A stretch of DNA of 64,000 nucleotides from Collinsella aerofaciens (GTDB lineage: Bacteria > Actinomycetota > Coriobacteriia > Coriobacteriales > Coriobacteriaceae), in assembly GCA_008680965.1 (NCBI GenBank), contig NAKE01000001.1, positions 806,001 to 870,000 on the forward strand, read 5' to 3'. Shown here piece by piece: positions 1 to 9,098 of the stretch. Below the pieces are notes generated by a model that saw nothing but the letters and a program-made list of their open reading frames with translations, had not been told where the DNA came from and did no database searches. The translations under genes were made by a program, and so were the position numbers. Every line of letters starts with the position of its first letter. Positions within the stretch are counted from its first letter, which is position 1.

Positions 1-1
1 G

Positions 2-745
2 TCGAGCGAACACACGGCATATCTCACCGAGCCCTATACCAATCCGCGCTTCCCGGGCGACCAGGGCCGTCTGACGGTCCCGGCTGAGCGCATGCGCAAA
101 TTGGTTCTGGCGGCCGCGGAGCGTGGTCACACCGTGCGCATCCACGTCATCGGTGACGGTGCGATTCATGCCGCGCTGGATATCTTCGAGGAGGCCGCCG
201 ACCTGTACGGGCTGCCCCAGCACGGCCATAACACGCTCGAGCATCTGGAGAACCTCCTGCCCGAGGACATCGATCGCTTGCGCAAGCTCAACGTGGTTGC
301 CTCGAGCCAGCCCTGCCACATTACGCTCGACCCGGGTGGACCGGAGCGCGATCTGGGCCTTGAGCGCAGCCGCATCATGTGGCCGTTCGCAACCTATAAG
401 CAGCGCGGCATTCGCCAAGCCTTCGGTACTGACAGCCCTATCACGCCCGTTACCAGCATGAACGTGCTCTACACGGCTATCACGCGCCAGGACCCCAAAA
501 GCCACTGGCCCGAGGGCGGCTGGTTGCCGAGCGAGCGCATCGATGCGGCAACAGCCCTGCGCAACTACACCCTGGGCAGCGCCTATGCAGCGGGCGACGA
601 GCAAAACCTCGGCAGCTTGGAGCCCGGCAAGTACGCCGACCTGGTAGTCCTGGACCAAAACCCGCTTACCATTGACCCCCAAGAACTCCAAGCCACCAAA
701 GTCCAAGCCACCTACCTGGCAGGTAACTTAATCTACGAGCGCTAG
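2..745 (+). CDS. Amidohydrolase family 3 (YtcJ-like), 5'-truncated
   Basis: C-terminal part of a metal-dependent amidohydrolase. The frame is open from base 2 through the first in-frame ATG at 92, so the true start lies before the window. Visible family features are IHVIGDGAIHAALD (metal-site His in the barrel), VVASSQPCH, and FGTDSPITPVTSM with the late catalytic Asp, followed by the usual C-terminal strand block (GKYADLVVLDQNPL). YtcJ-type enzymes hydrolyse amides or related substrates in the cytoplasm; the substrate here cannot be told. It is followed by a terminator-like hairpin and is not part of the groESL operon. Family assignment is firm, specific activity unknown. Confidence 0.85.
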   Translation, partial: SSEHTAYLTEPYTNPRFPGDQGRLTVPAERMRKLVLAAAERGHTVRIHVIGDGAIHAALDIFEEAADLYGLPQHGHNTLEHLENLLPEDIDRLRKLNVVASSQPCHITLDPGGPERDLGLERSRIMWPFATYKQRGIRQAFGTDSPITPVTSMNVLYTAITRQDPKSHWPEGGWLPSERIDAATALRNYTLGSAYAAGDEQNLGSLEPGKYADLVVLDQNPLTIDPQELQATKVQATYLAGNLIYER

Positions 746-762
746 CCCCATACCCCACCCAC

Positions 763-793
763 AAGGGGCGCGTTTCAGCAACGTGCCCCTTTC
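763..793 (+). terminator. Intrinsic terminator after the amidohydrolase gene
   Basis: Stem AAGGGGC / GCCCCTT (763-769 and 785-791), extended by G-T pairs towards the loop, then a short T-rich tail. It begins about 18 bases after the stop codon. Confidence 0.6.
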
Positions 794-832
794 TTGTTCG
801 CACCATCCGCATCGCCATTTTGCTGTACTGAC

Positions 833-1043
833 TTTTCTGAATGCCGGGCCCGAATTAGTTAACCTGGCTCCCGTGTGGCTCCGGAGGGGCGGGGCATAAG
901 GTTTATCGCGAGTTCCGCACGAGCCGAAGGCCACTTAATGTGGCCTTCGTGCGAGCAGGACTGCCCGAGCAGGAAACCTTATGCCCCGCCCCTCCGGAGC
1001 CACACGGGAGCCACTGCTAAGTTATCCCCCGGCATTCAGAAAA
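833..1043. repeat. 211-bp long palindrome upstream of groES
   Basis: Outer arms of 16 bp (833-848 with 1028-1043), a perfect 40-bp inverted repeat (865-904 with 974-1013), and an inner hairpin around 916-953 with a GAAGGCCAC / GTGGCCTTC stem. Almost the whole interval can fold into one stem. No open reading frame fits it. No target duplication is obvious beside it. It could be a MITE-like mobile remnant or a structured RNA or DNA element. It fills most of the 435-base gap before groES. Confidence 0.85.
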
Positions 1044-1180
1044 TCTAAGTGCCAAAAAATAAGATTTTTTGACTCTGTGTTGTATAACCCGCCATTCGTG
1101 GGTACCATTCAACGCGTACGCAAACAAAAAGGGTTAACCCGCGCGGCATGACCGCGCGGCCCACAAAGGAGGAAACAAGC

Positions 1181-1474
1181 ATGTCGTCTTTGAAGCCGCT
1201 TGCAGATCGCGTCCTGGTCAAGCCCGACGAGGCCGAGCAGAAGACCGCTTCTGGTCTGTATATCGCCAGCAACGCTCAGGAGAAGCCGCAGCGCGGCACC
1301 ATCGTTGCCGTGGGCGCCGGCAAGGTCAACGACAAGGGTGAGCGCATCCCCATGGACGTCAAGGTTGGCGACGTTGTCATCTACGGTAAGTTCGGTGGCA
1401 ACGAGGTCAAGGTCGACGGCGAGAAGTATCTGCTCATGCGCGCCGACGACATCTACGCTGTCGTCGAGGCCTAG
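1181..1474 (+). CDS. groES: Co-chaperonin GroES (Hsp10)
   Basis: 97-residue 10-kDa chaperonin, the lid of the GroEL folding chamber in the cytoplasm. It begins MSSLKPLADRVLVKPDEAE, the standard GroES opening, and contains the mobile-loop region (EQKTASGLYIASNAQEKPQRG) and the C-terminal EKYLLMRADDIYAVVEA. I chose ATG 1181 rather than the upstream in-frame ATG at 1148 because AAGGAGG (1166-1172) lies eight bases before it and the family starts here. groEL follows after 96 bases, so the two are presumably cotranscribed. I saw no CIRCE (TTAGCACTC-N9-GAGTGCTAA) and no clear HspR site upstream, so heat regulation is not evident from the sequence. Confidence 0.97.
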   Translation: MSSLKPLADRVLVKPDEAEQKTASGLYIASNAQEKPQRGTIVAVGAGKVNDKGERIPMDVKVGDVVIYGKFGGNEVKVDGEKYLLMRADDIYAVVEA

Positions 1475-1492
1475 TCTCGTCAGAATCTCTGA

Positions 1493-3208
<1,716 letters not shown>

Positions 3209-3234
3209 GGCCGACAAGGTCTAGAACTCCCACC

Positions 3235-3275
3235 GGGAATCCGGGGGCGTGACGGGGCTTCTCTCCGGAACGTCC
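3235..3275. repeat. Left arm of inverted repeat bracketing the IS cluster
   Basis: 41 bases that match the reverse complement of 6090-6130 at about 37 positions (shared core CCGGGGGCGTGACGGGG and TCTCTCCGGAAC). Without the IS insertion the two arms would be roughly 200 bases apart, which suggests that the IS110 element landed inside an older palindromic element. Confidence 0.8.
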
Positions 3276-3295
3276 TCGGACATGCAAAGAGGCTC

Positions 3296-4332
3296 CTATT
3301 TGGCAAGGTGTTTTTTAGAATCCATTTTGCGCTCGGCCTCGAAGGCCCGCCTGTCCCAATCGAGCGGAAGTCCGGCCTCGACCCATGCCTCGTAGGCCCT
3401 CCTTATGGGCTTGAGCTCCCTTTGGCCCCTCTCCAGCATCGAGATGTACTTCTCGCTGGTTCCCAATATGGACGCCGCCCTCACCTGGCTGACCTTCGCC
3501 GCGCGCCTGGCCGCCACGAGCTCCGAGGCGTCCTCGGGCCTCCTGATCTCGTGCGGGTGCATCAGCGCCCGGTACGCCTCCCTGGCCACGTAGCGCTTGA
3601 GGCACCTCATGACCTCCCTGTCGCTCTTCCCCCGCCCCCTGGCCCTCTCGGCGTACTCGGCGGTCTCGGGGTCGCGCATGACCCTCTGCCTCGCGATCTC
3701 GTGCAGCGCGCTGTTCGCCTGCCGGTCGCCGCCCCTGTTGAGCCTGTGCCTCACGGTCTTGCCGCTCGAGGCGGGGATGGGGCAGGCCCCGCATATCGCC
3801 GCGAACGACGCCTCGGAGCGCAGCCTGCCCGGGTTGTCCCCGGCCGCGACCGCGAGCTTGGCCGCGCTCACGGGCCCGCACCCGTACATCGCCAGCAGCG
3901 CGGGGCAGTTCTCCTCCAGGGACGCCTCGATCGCGCGCTCCATGTCGAGCGCCGCGTCGCGCGCCGCCTCCCACAGGTCCGCCAGCGCGCCGAGCGCGGC
4001 GCCCAGCGCGCCCTCGGCGCGCACGGAGGGGAGCTCCTCCATCAGCCTCGGCCCCCCCATGCCGCGGAACCTCGACCTGAGCCCCTCCGGCGCGGTGGTG
4101 AGCAGCGACCTCGCGGTGTTTATCGCCGAGGTCCGCGCCTTCACCGCCCCGGAGCGCGCCGCGAGCATGCAGCGCACCCCGTCGACCCACCCGTCCTGGC
4201 TCTTGGGGGTCCCGAGCTTTGAGCCGGACATCGCCGCGCGGGCGGCCCTCTCCGCGTCCGCCTCGTCGCACTTTCCCTGCCCCGGGCGCCTCCTCTGCGT
4301 CCTCGCCGGGGAGAGCGCCTCGCGCACGGCAT
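3296..4332 (-). pseudogene. IS110-family transposase, C-terminal part with HTH extension
   Basis: Carries the KCDEADAERAARAA helix region and the C-terminal Transposase_20 domain (YGCGPVSAAKLAVAAGDNPGRLRS...PIPASSGKTVRHRLNRGGDRQANSALHEIARQRV), including the Ser-containing catalytic segment. After this a further ~75 residues (ELVAARRAAKVSQVRAAS, then LGTSEKYISMLERGQREL) look like a Cro/C1-type helix-turn-helix, which is not usual for the family. The N-terminal RuvC-like half lies at 5550-5805, beyond the IS3 insertion. By my count, precise excision of the IS3 element with one 4-bp duplication would leave the halves one base out of frame. The TAG stop lies within the core repeat. Confidence 0.85.
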
Positions 4333-4346
4333 TGGATTGGCAACAC

Positions 4347-5204
4347 CTATTTGGACGATTCCGGGAGGGACAGCCCCGCCTCCCTGAACTCGACCGGCGA
4401 CATGTAGCCCAGCGTCGAGTGGATCCTGAAGTTGTTGTACCAGTGCACGTAGTCCGAGAGCTTGGCCCGGAGCTCGCGCGTCGTGCCGAACGTCTCGCGG
4501 TGGACGAGCTCGGCCTTCAGTATCCTGTTGGTCGACTCGTCGACGGCGTTGTCGTAGGGGCAGCCCTTGGCCGACAGCGACCTCTCTATGCCGAAGGCCT
4601 CGAGCATCAGGTCGATCTCGGCGTTGTCGAACTCGCTGCCGCGGTCCGTGTGGAACACCTCGATGTCCGAGATCGGGAAGGAGAGCGTCGCGAACGCCGA
4701 CTTGACCAGCCGGGCGTCCTTCCTGGGCCCGGCGGAGTGGCCGACGATCTCCCTGTTGTAGAGGTCGACGAGCAGGCAGACGTAGTTCCACGACGCCCCC
4801 ACGCGCACGTAGGTCAGGTCGCTGCATATATGGGTGCGCGGCGCCCTGCCGCAGAAGCCGCGCGCGACGACGTTCGGCACGTCGGCCTCGTTGACCGCCC
4901 CGGGGTGCACCTTGAACCTCTTCCTGCCGTATGCGCTGACCAGGCCGTTCTCCCTCATGATGCGGCAGACCCGGCGCCGGCTGACGGTGACGCCCGACCG
5001 CTCGAGCGACGCCTTTATCTTGCGCGAGCCGTACCGGCCCTTGCTGGCGGCGTGGGCCGCGACCACGGCCGGCGCGGCGGGGTCCGGCGCGGCGGGCCGG
5101 CCGGGCCGCGAGCGCATGGAGTAGTACGTCGACCTCGCGACGCCGAGGAGCCTGCACTGCGCTGATATGGGGTAGCGGCCCTCGTTGGCCGCTATGGCCC
5201 TCAC
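4347..5204 (-). CDS. IS3-family transposase OrfB (DDE integrase)
   Basis: Integrase-core part of the IS3 transposase. It has an HTH_21-like N-terminus (YPISAQCRLLGVARSTYYS, GRYGSRKIKASLERSGVTVSRRRVCRIM) and the DDE catalytic core: Asp in SDLTYVR, Asp in VFHTDRGSEFDN, and Glu in NAVDESTNRILKAE. It ends YNNFRIHSTLGYMSPVEFRE, as typical. The frame is open further upstream and overlaps orfA. I give GTG 5204, which overlaps the orfA stop as GTGA. The active protein may instead be an OrfAB fusion made by -1 slippage near the TTAAAAC run about 25 bases upstream. The gene appears intact. Confidence 0.9.
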   Translation of the reverse strand: MRAIAANEGRYPISAQCRLLGVARSTYYSMRSRPGRPAAPDPAAPAVVAAHAASKGRYGSRKIKASLERSGVTVSRRRVCRIMRENGLVSAYGRKRFKVHPGAVNEADVPNVVARGFCGRAPRTHICSDLTYVRVGASWNYVCLLVDLYNREIVGHSAGPRKDARLVKSAFATLSFPISDIEVFHTDRGSEFDNAEIDLMLEAFGIERSLSAKGCPYDNAVDESTNRILKAELVHRETFGTTRELRAKLSDYVHWYNNFRIHSTLGYMSPVEFREAGLSLPESSK

Positions 5205-5488
5205 TTTCGAGCGTATATCAGCGCCGCTTGTTTTAAGACGTCGACCTCCATCCGGAGCCTGCGGTTCTCGCGCTCGAGCTCCAGGATCCGGTTCTGCTCG
5301 GGCGTGCGGTTGTCCGCGGCGCGCGGCGAGCCGGTCGCGTTTATCGACTTGATCCACCTCTCCACGGTGCTCTTGCCGAGGTCGTACTCGTCCATGATCT
5401 CGCGCTTGGGCTTGCCGGCGTTGTAGAGGTCGACTATCTGCCTCTTGAACTCGTCGGTGAAATGCCTCGGGTGCCTGGGGTCCCTCAT
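5201..5488 (-). CDS. IS3-family transposase OrfA (HTH protein)
   Basis: 95-residue DNA-binding subunit. It begins MRDPRHPRHFTDEFKRQIVD and contains a Transposase_8-type helix-turn-helix (NAGKPKREIMDEYDLGKSTVERWI) followed by a leucine-zipper-like coiled coil (NRILELERENRRLRMEVDVLKQAAL). It binds the element ends and partners OrfB. The stop codon overlaps the possible GTG start of orfB, so translation of the two is coupled or joined by frameshifting. Confidence 0.9.
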   Translation of the reverse strand: MRDPRHPRHFTDEFKRQIVDLYNAGKPKREIMDEYDLGKSTVERWIKSINATGSPRAADNRTPEQNRILELERENRRLRMEVDVLKQAALIYARK

Positions 5489-5549
5489 ATACGGCCCTCC
5501 CGTCTCCTGCGCCCCTCCCGGAACTGTCCACACCAGTGTAGCCAATCCA

Positions 5550-5805
5550 GCATCCCCAGCGACGCGAGGTGCCTGGTGAGGCCCGCCCCGTAGGACGACG
5601 TCCCCTCCATCGCGACGCAGGCCGGCTCCCCGGCCGCCGCGATCGCCCCGGCGAGCGCCTCGTAGCCCGCCGCGTCGGCGGGGAACTGGCGGGACAGGAC
5701 CTTGCGGCCCCTCCAGTCCAGGACGCACAGCCAGTGCGAGTCGGCGTGGGTGTCGACCCCGCAGAAGACCGGCCCGCGGGCGCCGGGTGCCGATTCGGTT
5801 CTCAT
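5550..5805 (-). pseudogene. IS110-family transposase, N-terminal RuvC-like part
   Basis: Start of the interrupted IS110 transposase. ATG 5805 is preceded by a GGAG ribosome site. The fragment shows the first catalytic segment (FCGVDTHADSHWLCVLDWRG) and AMEGTSSYGAGLTRHLASLGM of the DEDD domain, then meets the IS3 terminus. It continues in 3296-4332. Confidence 0.88.
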
Positions 5806-6089
5806 GTCTCGCTCCGTTCTTTCCGTGCTCGCCTGGACCGGGCAGACGGCACACTGACGGGGCGCGATAGAATGCGGTTGTTCGGGCCCGCGGTATCGCT
5901 CCATGCTCCTATTAGGTCATGCGGCGGTCTCGGCTCGCCGCGGCCCGCGCGGGACATGTCAGGAAACGAGGGCAGCCCTGTGGGCGCCAGCGGAATGTGG
6001 GGTCACCGCGCGGTCCGCATCTGATGGTGTCGACGTCAATGGTATACGGGTGCATCATCGACGTCTTCAATACAGAAAATATCAGTGCG

Positions 6090-6130
6090 GAATGTTCCGG
6101 AGAGAAACCCCGTCACGCCCCCGGATCCCC
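6090..6130. repeat. Right arm of inverted repeat bracketing the IS cluster
   Basis: Reverse-complement partner of 3235-3275. The 5914-6089 interval between the IS110 right edge and this arm holds no convincing gene and is GC-rich with short dyads. Confidence 0.8.
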
Positions 6131-6186
6131 TGCGTTTACGGCCTTGGGGTCGGCGTGGGCGGAGGACTCGGTTGTTGGGAATACGT

Positions 6187-6345
6187 GTCCCGGTCGCTGT
6201 TTCGCGGCTTTGCCGCGAAAGGCGCGCCACTTTGGGGCGAGTGGGGGATGTGGTTGTTGCGGTGACTTGTCCCTTTCGCTGTTTCGCGCTTTGCGCGAAA
6301 GGCGCGTTACTTTGGGATGGGTGGGGAACGTGGTTGTTACGGCAA
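6187..6345 (+). repeat. Two tandem hairpin units, 82-base period
   Basis: Two diverged copies of an ~80-base unit, starting near 6187 and 6269. Each carries CGCTGTTTCGCG, a tight hairpin, GGCGCG and ACTTTGGG, then a run ending in TGGTTGTT. The hairpin stem differs between copies in a paired way: TTTCGCGGC / GCCGCGAAA in the first and TTTCGCGC / GCGCGAAA in the second. They sit upstream of the riboflavin transporter leader; function unknown. Confidence 0.75.
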
Positions 6346-6377
6346 CTGAACCTCATCATAAATTACCCTTGGCATAC

Positions 6378-6405
6378 TTGCGCGAAAGCCTGCTCGTGCT
6401 ACACT
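6378..6405 (+). promoter_or_regulatory. Putative sigma-70-type promoter for the riboflavin operon
   Basis: TTGCGC (6378-6383), 16-base spacer, TACACT (6400-6405), ending about ten bases before the FMN riboswitch. Placement is good; the match is moderate. Confidence 0.5.
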
Positions 6406-6415
6406 TGCAATTGCT

Positions 6416-6595
6416 GTTTCAGGGCGGGGTGAAATTCCCCACTGGCGGTAAATCGGGCGGTGCCAAAGGGGTGCCGTGGCGCAGGCGAGGACCTGCGTCG
6501 AGCCGATGAGTCCGCGACCCGTGCGTGTGTTGGTTCGCATGCAGGCTGAACTGGTGAAATCCCAGTACCAACGGTTAGAGTCCGGATGAAAGAGG
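6416..6595 (+). promoter_or_regulatory. FMN riboswitch (RFN element)
   Basis: Contains the conserved RFN blocks in order: TTCAGGGCGGGGTGAAATTC, CCCACTGGCGGTAAAT, GAGTCCGCGACCCG, GGCTGAACTGGTGAAATCCC, AGTACCAACGGTTAGAGTCC, then GGATGAAAGAGG. It binds FMN and, from its place directly before the transporter start at 6607, most likely represses riboflavin uptake when FMN is plentiful. Because the riboswitch end abuts the ribosome site and no separate terminator is obvious, control may act at translation start. Confidence 0.96.
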
Positions 6596-6606
6596 CAGGT
6601 GATCTT

Positions 6607-7197
6607 ATGTCTGAACAGTCGCAGCATATCCATTTTGAGAACACGAATAGGTGGAGCACCAAACAGCTCGTTACCATGGCGTTGATGTGCGCCTTGGGCG
6701 CCCTGTTTATGTATGTGCAGCTGCCTATCCTTCCTTCGGCGCCGTTTTTGACCTACGATCCGTCGCTGGTGCCGGCGATGGTGTGCGGGTTTGCCTATGG
6801 CCCCGGTGCCGGTACCGCTGTTGCCGCCATGGCGATCGTTATCCATGCGCTTACCACGGGCGATTGGGTCGGTGCGCTTATGAACTTGGTTGCCACGCTG
6901 GGCTACATTCTGCCCGCGGCTATTGTCTACCAGAAGATGCATACCTATAAGGGTGCCGTGATTGGTCTGGTGCTCGGCGTTATTGCCGCTACGGCGTTGT
7001 CTATGGTCGCAAACCTTACCATTGGCGTATGGTTCTGGTATGGCTCGGTCGATGTGATCGCCCCGCTTATGATTCCTGCCGTGCTGCCGTTCAACCTTAT
7101 CAAGACCGTGCTTAACTCGGTATTGACGCTTGCGGTGTATAAGGCGGTCTCCAACCTCATCACGCCTAAAAAGGACCAGGTCAAAGGCCGCGCATGA
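6607..7197 (+). CDS. ribU: Riboflavin ECF transporter S component (RibU-like)
   Basis: 196-residue integral membrane protein, the substrate-binding subunit of an energy-coupling-factor transporter. About six hydrophobic helices are visible, with the ECF S-component pattern (TKQLVTMALMCALGALFMYV, PSLVPAMVCGFAYGPGAGTAVA, and the C-terminal LPFNLIKTVLNSVLTLAVY). An in-frame ATG at 6586 lies inside the riboswitch (GGATGAAAG), so I use ATG 6607, preceded by AGGCAGGT. The FMN riboswitch strongly supports riboflavin as substrate. It overlaps the ATPase gene by four bases (ATGA). Symbol by family resemblance and leader. Confidence 0.9.
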   Translation: MSEQSQHIHFENTNRWSTKQLVTMALMCALGALFMYVQLPILPSAPFLTYDPSLVPAMVCGFAYGPGAGTAVAAMAIVIHALTTGDWVGALMNLVATLGYILPAAIVYQKMHTYKGAVIGLVLGVIAATALSMVANLTIGVWFWYGSVDVIAPLMIPAVLPFNLIKTVLNSVLTLAVYKAVSNLITPKKDQVKGRA

Positions 7198-9098
7198 TTG
7201 AGTGTCGGGGCGTTTCCTTTAGCTATGACGGTGCCGCACCGGCACTCGACGGCGTCGATCTAAACATCGAGGACGGCGAGTTTTTCTGCATCCTCGGTGG
7301 CAATGGGTCGGGTAAGTCGACGTTTGCCAAGCATCTGAATGCGCTGCTGCAGCCCGATGCGGGCACGGTACGCATCAACGGCATGGATGCGTCCGACCCC
7401 GAGCTGGTCTACGACATTCGCTCGACCGCGGGCATGGTATTCCAGAATCCCGATGACCAGCTGGTGGCAACGCTTGTCGAAGATGACGTTGCGTTTGGTC
7501 CCGAAAACCTTGGCGTGCCGTCGGCGCAAATTGCGCGGCGTGTACGCGAGGCGCTGAAGGGTGTGGGCCTGGTGGGCTTTGAGCGCCACGAGACCCATGC
7601 GCTTTCGGGCGGACAAAAGCAGCGTGTGGCGCTTGCCGGCGTTCTCGCCATGGAGCCGCGCGTGCTCATATTGGACGAGGCGTCCTCGATGCTCGATCCG
7701 CGCGGGCGCAAGGGCCTTATGAAGGCCTGCCACGCGCTGCACGAACGCGGTATGACCATCGTGATGATTACGCACTTTATGGAAGAGGCCGCTGAGGCCG
7801 ATCGCGTTGCCGTCTTCCAAGCGGGCCGCGTTGCCATGCTCGGTGCGCCCGAGGAGATCTTGACGCAGGCGGACGAACTCGCGCGGCTGAACCTGGATAT
7901 GCCGGCATCGTGCTGTCTTGGCAGGGCGCTTCGCGCGAAGGGCGTGCCCATTTGCGCACAGGTGCGCGAGGCGGATATGGTCGCCGATATAGCGCAGGCT
8001 TATGCCGAGCGGAGTAGGACAGACATCGCCGGGCGGCCTTTCGCATCCGATCCTCGTATTCCCGACAACGTCTCCTCTGCAATCGATAGCGCAGACGCGC
8101 TGGAGCCCGTCATCGAGATTTCGCACCTTTCGTATAGCTATTTGCTGAGCGCCCGCGAGCGTCGTCGCTGGCACAAGCGCTCAGCTGTTGCGGGCAAATC
8201 GAACAAGCAAGCCCTTTGGGGCAACGACCCCAGCAGTCCGTGGGCACTGCGTGATGTATCGCTAACGGTGCGCCGTGGCGAGTTCCTGGGCCTTGCGGGC
8301 CATACCGGTTCGGGTAAGTCGACGCTGGTTCAGCATCTCAACGGCCTGATTCGTCCCCAGGAGGGTTCCGTTTACGCGTTGGGGCTCGACCTGGCAAACA
8401 AGAAAGATGCCGCCGCGGTTAAGGCAAAGGTCGGCGTGGTGTTTCAGTATCCAGAGCGTCAGCTGTTTGCCGAGACCGTGGCACAGGACGTGGCGTTTGG
8501 TCCGCATAACCTTGGTTTGTCGCAGGTCGAGGTTGCCCGCCGCGTTGAGTCATCGCTCGCGCGCGTGGGCCTCGACCTGGCCACGGTGGGCGACAAGAGC
8601 CCCTTTGAGCTTTCGGGTGGCCAACAGCGGCGCGTGGCGTTTGCCGGCGTGCTTGCCATGGAGCCCGAGGTCCTGGTACTCGATGAGCCCATGGCGGGGC
8701 TCGATCCGGCGGCGCGCAGCGATTTCCTGGAGCTCATCGATCGACTTCACCATGGGGGCCTGACCGTCGTCATGGTCTCACACAGCATGGATGACCTTGC
8801 CAATTGCTGCGACCGTATTGTCGTGATGAACGAGGGCTCGGTGTTTGCCGAGGGCACGCCCGCTCAGGTTTTTGCGCGTGCGGATGAGCTTAAATCAATC
8901 GGCTTGGGTGTTCCCGCTGCCCAGCGCATGGCGCTGGCGCTTGCGGAAGCGGGCGTGCCGCTGCGTTGCGGCGGGCTCTATACGGTTGAGTCGCTGGCAG
9001 ACGAGTTGGTGGACCTGCTAATCGGTCGCTCGGACGGTCCTTCTAACGTCGCGGACATTGCTAAATCCAAGACGGTCGCGCGAGAGGAGGGCTGCTAA
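7194..9098 (+). CDS. Fused ECF transporter ATPase (EcfA-EcfA' in one chain)
   Basis: 634 residues holding two complete ABC ATPase domains. Domain 1: Walker A GGNGSGKST near residue 35, signature LSGGQKQRV near 134, Walker B RVLILDEASSMLD. Domain 2: Walker A GHTGSGKST near 368, signature LSGGQQRRV near 471, Walker B VLVLDEPMAGLD. A ~70-residue linker joins them. In most bacteria EcfA1 and EcfA2 are separate genes; here one polypeptide supplies both sites of the energising module. It hydrolyses ATP on the cytoplasmic side and works with EcfT encoded immediately downstream and RibU upstream. Frame is continuous with no sign of a missed stop. Confidence 0.93.
   Translation: MIECRGVSFSYDGAAPALDGVDLNIEDGEFFCILGGNGSGKSTFAKHLNALLQPDAGTVRINGMDASDPELVYDIRSTAGMVFQNPDDQLVATLVEDDVAFGPENLGVPSAQIARRVREALKGVGLVGFERHETHALSGGQKQRVALAGVLAMEPRVLILDEASSMLDPRGRKGLMKACHALHERGMTIVMITHFMEEAAEADRVAVFQAGRVAMLGAPEEILTQADELARLNLDMPASCCLGRALRAKGVPICAQVREADMVADIAQAYAERSRTDIAGRPFASDPRIPDNVSSAIDSADALEPVIEISHLSYSYLLSARERRRWHKRSAVAGKSNKQALWGNDPSSPWALRDVSLTVRRGEFLGLAGHTGSGKSTLVQHLNGLIRPQEGSVYALGLDLANKKDAAAVKAKVGVVFQYPERQLFAETVAQDVAFGPHNLGLSQVEVARRVESSLARVGLDLATVGDKSPFELSGGQQRRVAFAGVLAMEPEVLVLDEPMAGLDPAARSDFLELIDRLHHGGLTVVMVSHSMDDLANCCDRIVVMNEGSVFAEGTPAQVFARADELKSIGLGVPAAQRMALALAEAGVPLRCGGLYTVESLADELVDLLIGRSDGPSNVADIAKSKTVAREEGC

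Larger units (their letters stand above)
4333..5549 (-). mobile_element. IS3-family insertion sequence inside the IS110 transposase gene
   Basis: 1217-bp element with imperfect terminal inverted repeats that both begin TGGATTGGC and share TTCCGGGAGGG further in. It is flanked by the direct repeat GCAT (4329-4332 and 5550-5553), a 4-bp target duplication normal for IS3. It encodes OrfA and OrfB on the minus strand. It splits the IS110 transposase and so inserted later than that element. Confidence 0.92.
3292..5913 (-). mobile_element. IS110-family element interrupted by an IS3-family element
   Basis: Bounded by a 9-bp direct repeat GCTCCTATT at 3292-3300 and 5905-5913. That fits the core duplication seen with IS110 recombinases, which do not leave ordinary target duplications or long terminal inverted repeats. 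With the inner IS3 element (4333-5549) removed the element is about 1.4 kb, normal for the family. The transposase runs on the minus strand. About 100 non-coding bases precede its start (5806-5904), where an IS110-group guide (bridge) RNA would be expected. I infer this and did not model the RNA. Confidence 0.8.

Noticed and set aside
1044..1180. CIRCE or HspR site before groES, and a promoter from TTGACT (1069) with TATAAC (1083)
   Set aside because: No TTAGCACTC/GAGTGCTAA dyad was found, and the two promoter-like hexamers are only eight bases apart.
3597..5165. 522-codon plus-strand frame across the IS110/IS3 junction
   Set aside because: It crosses the insertion boundary and reads antisense to the two transposases; composition is Arg/Pro/Ala-rich.
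5914..6410. Small open frames of 107-196 codons
   Set aside because: They run across palindromes, tandem hairpins and the riboswitch with no ribosome site or family match.
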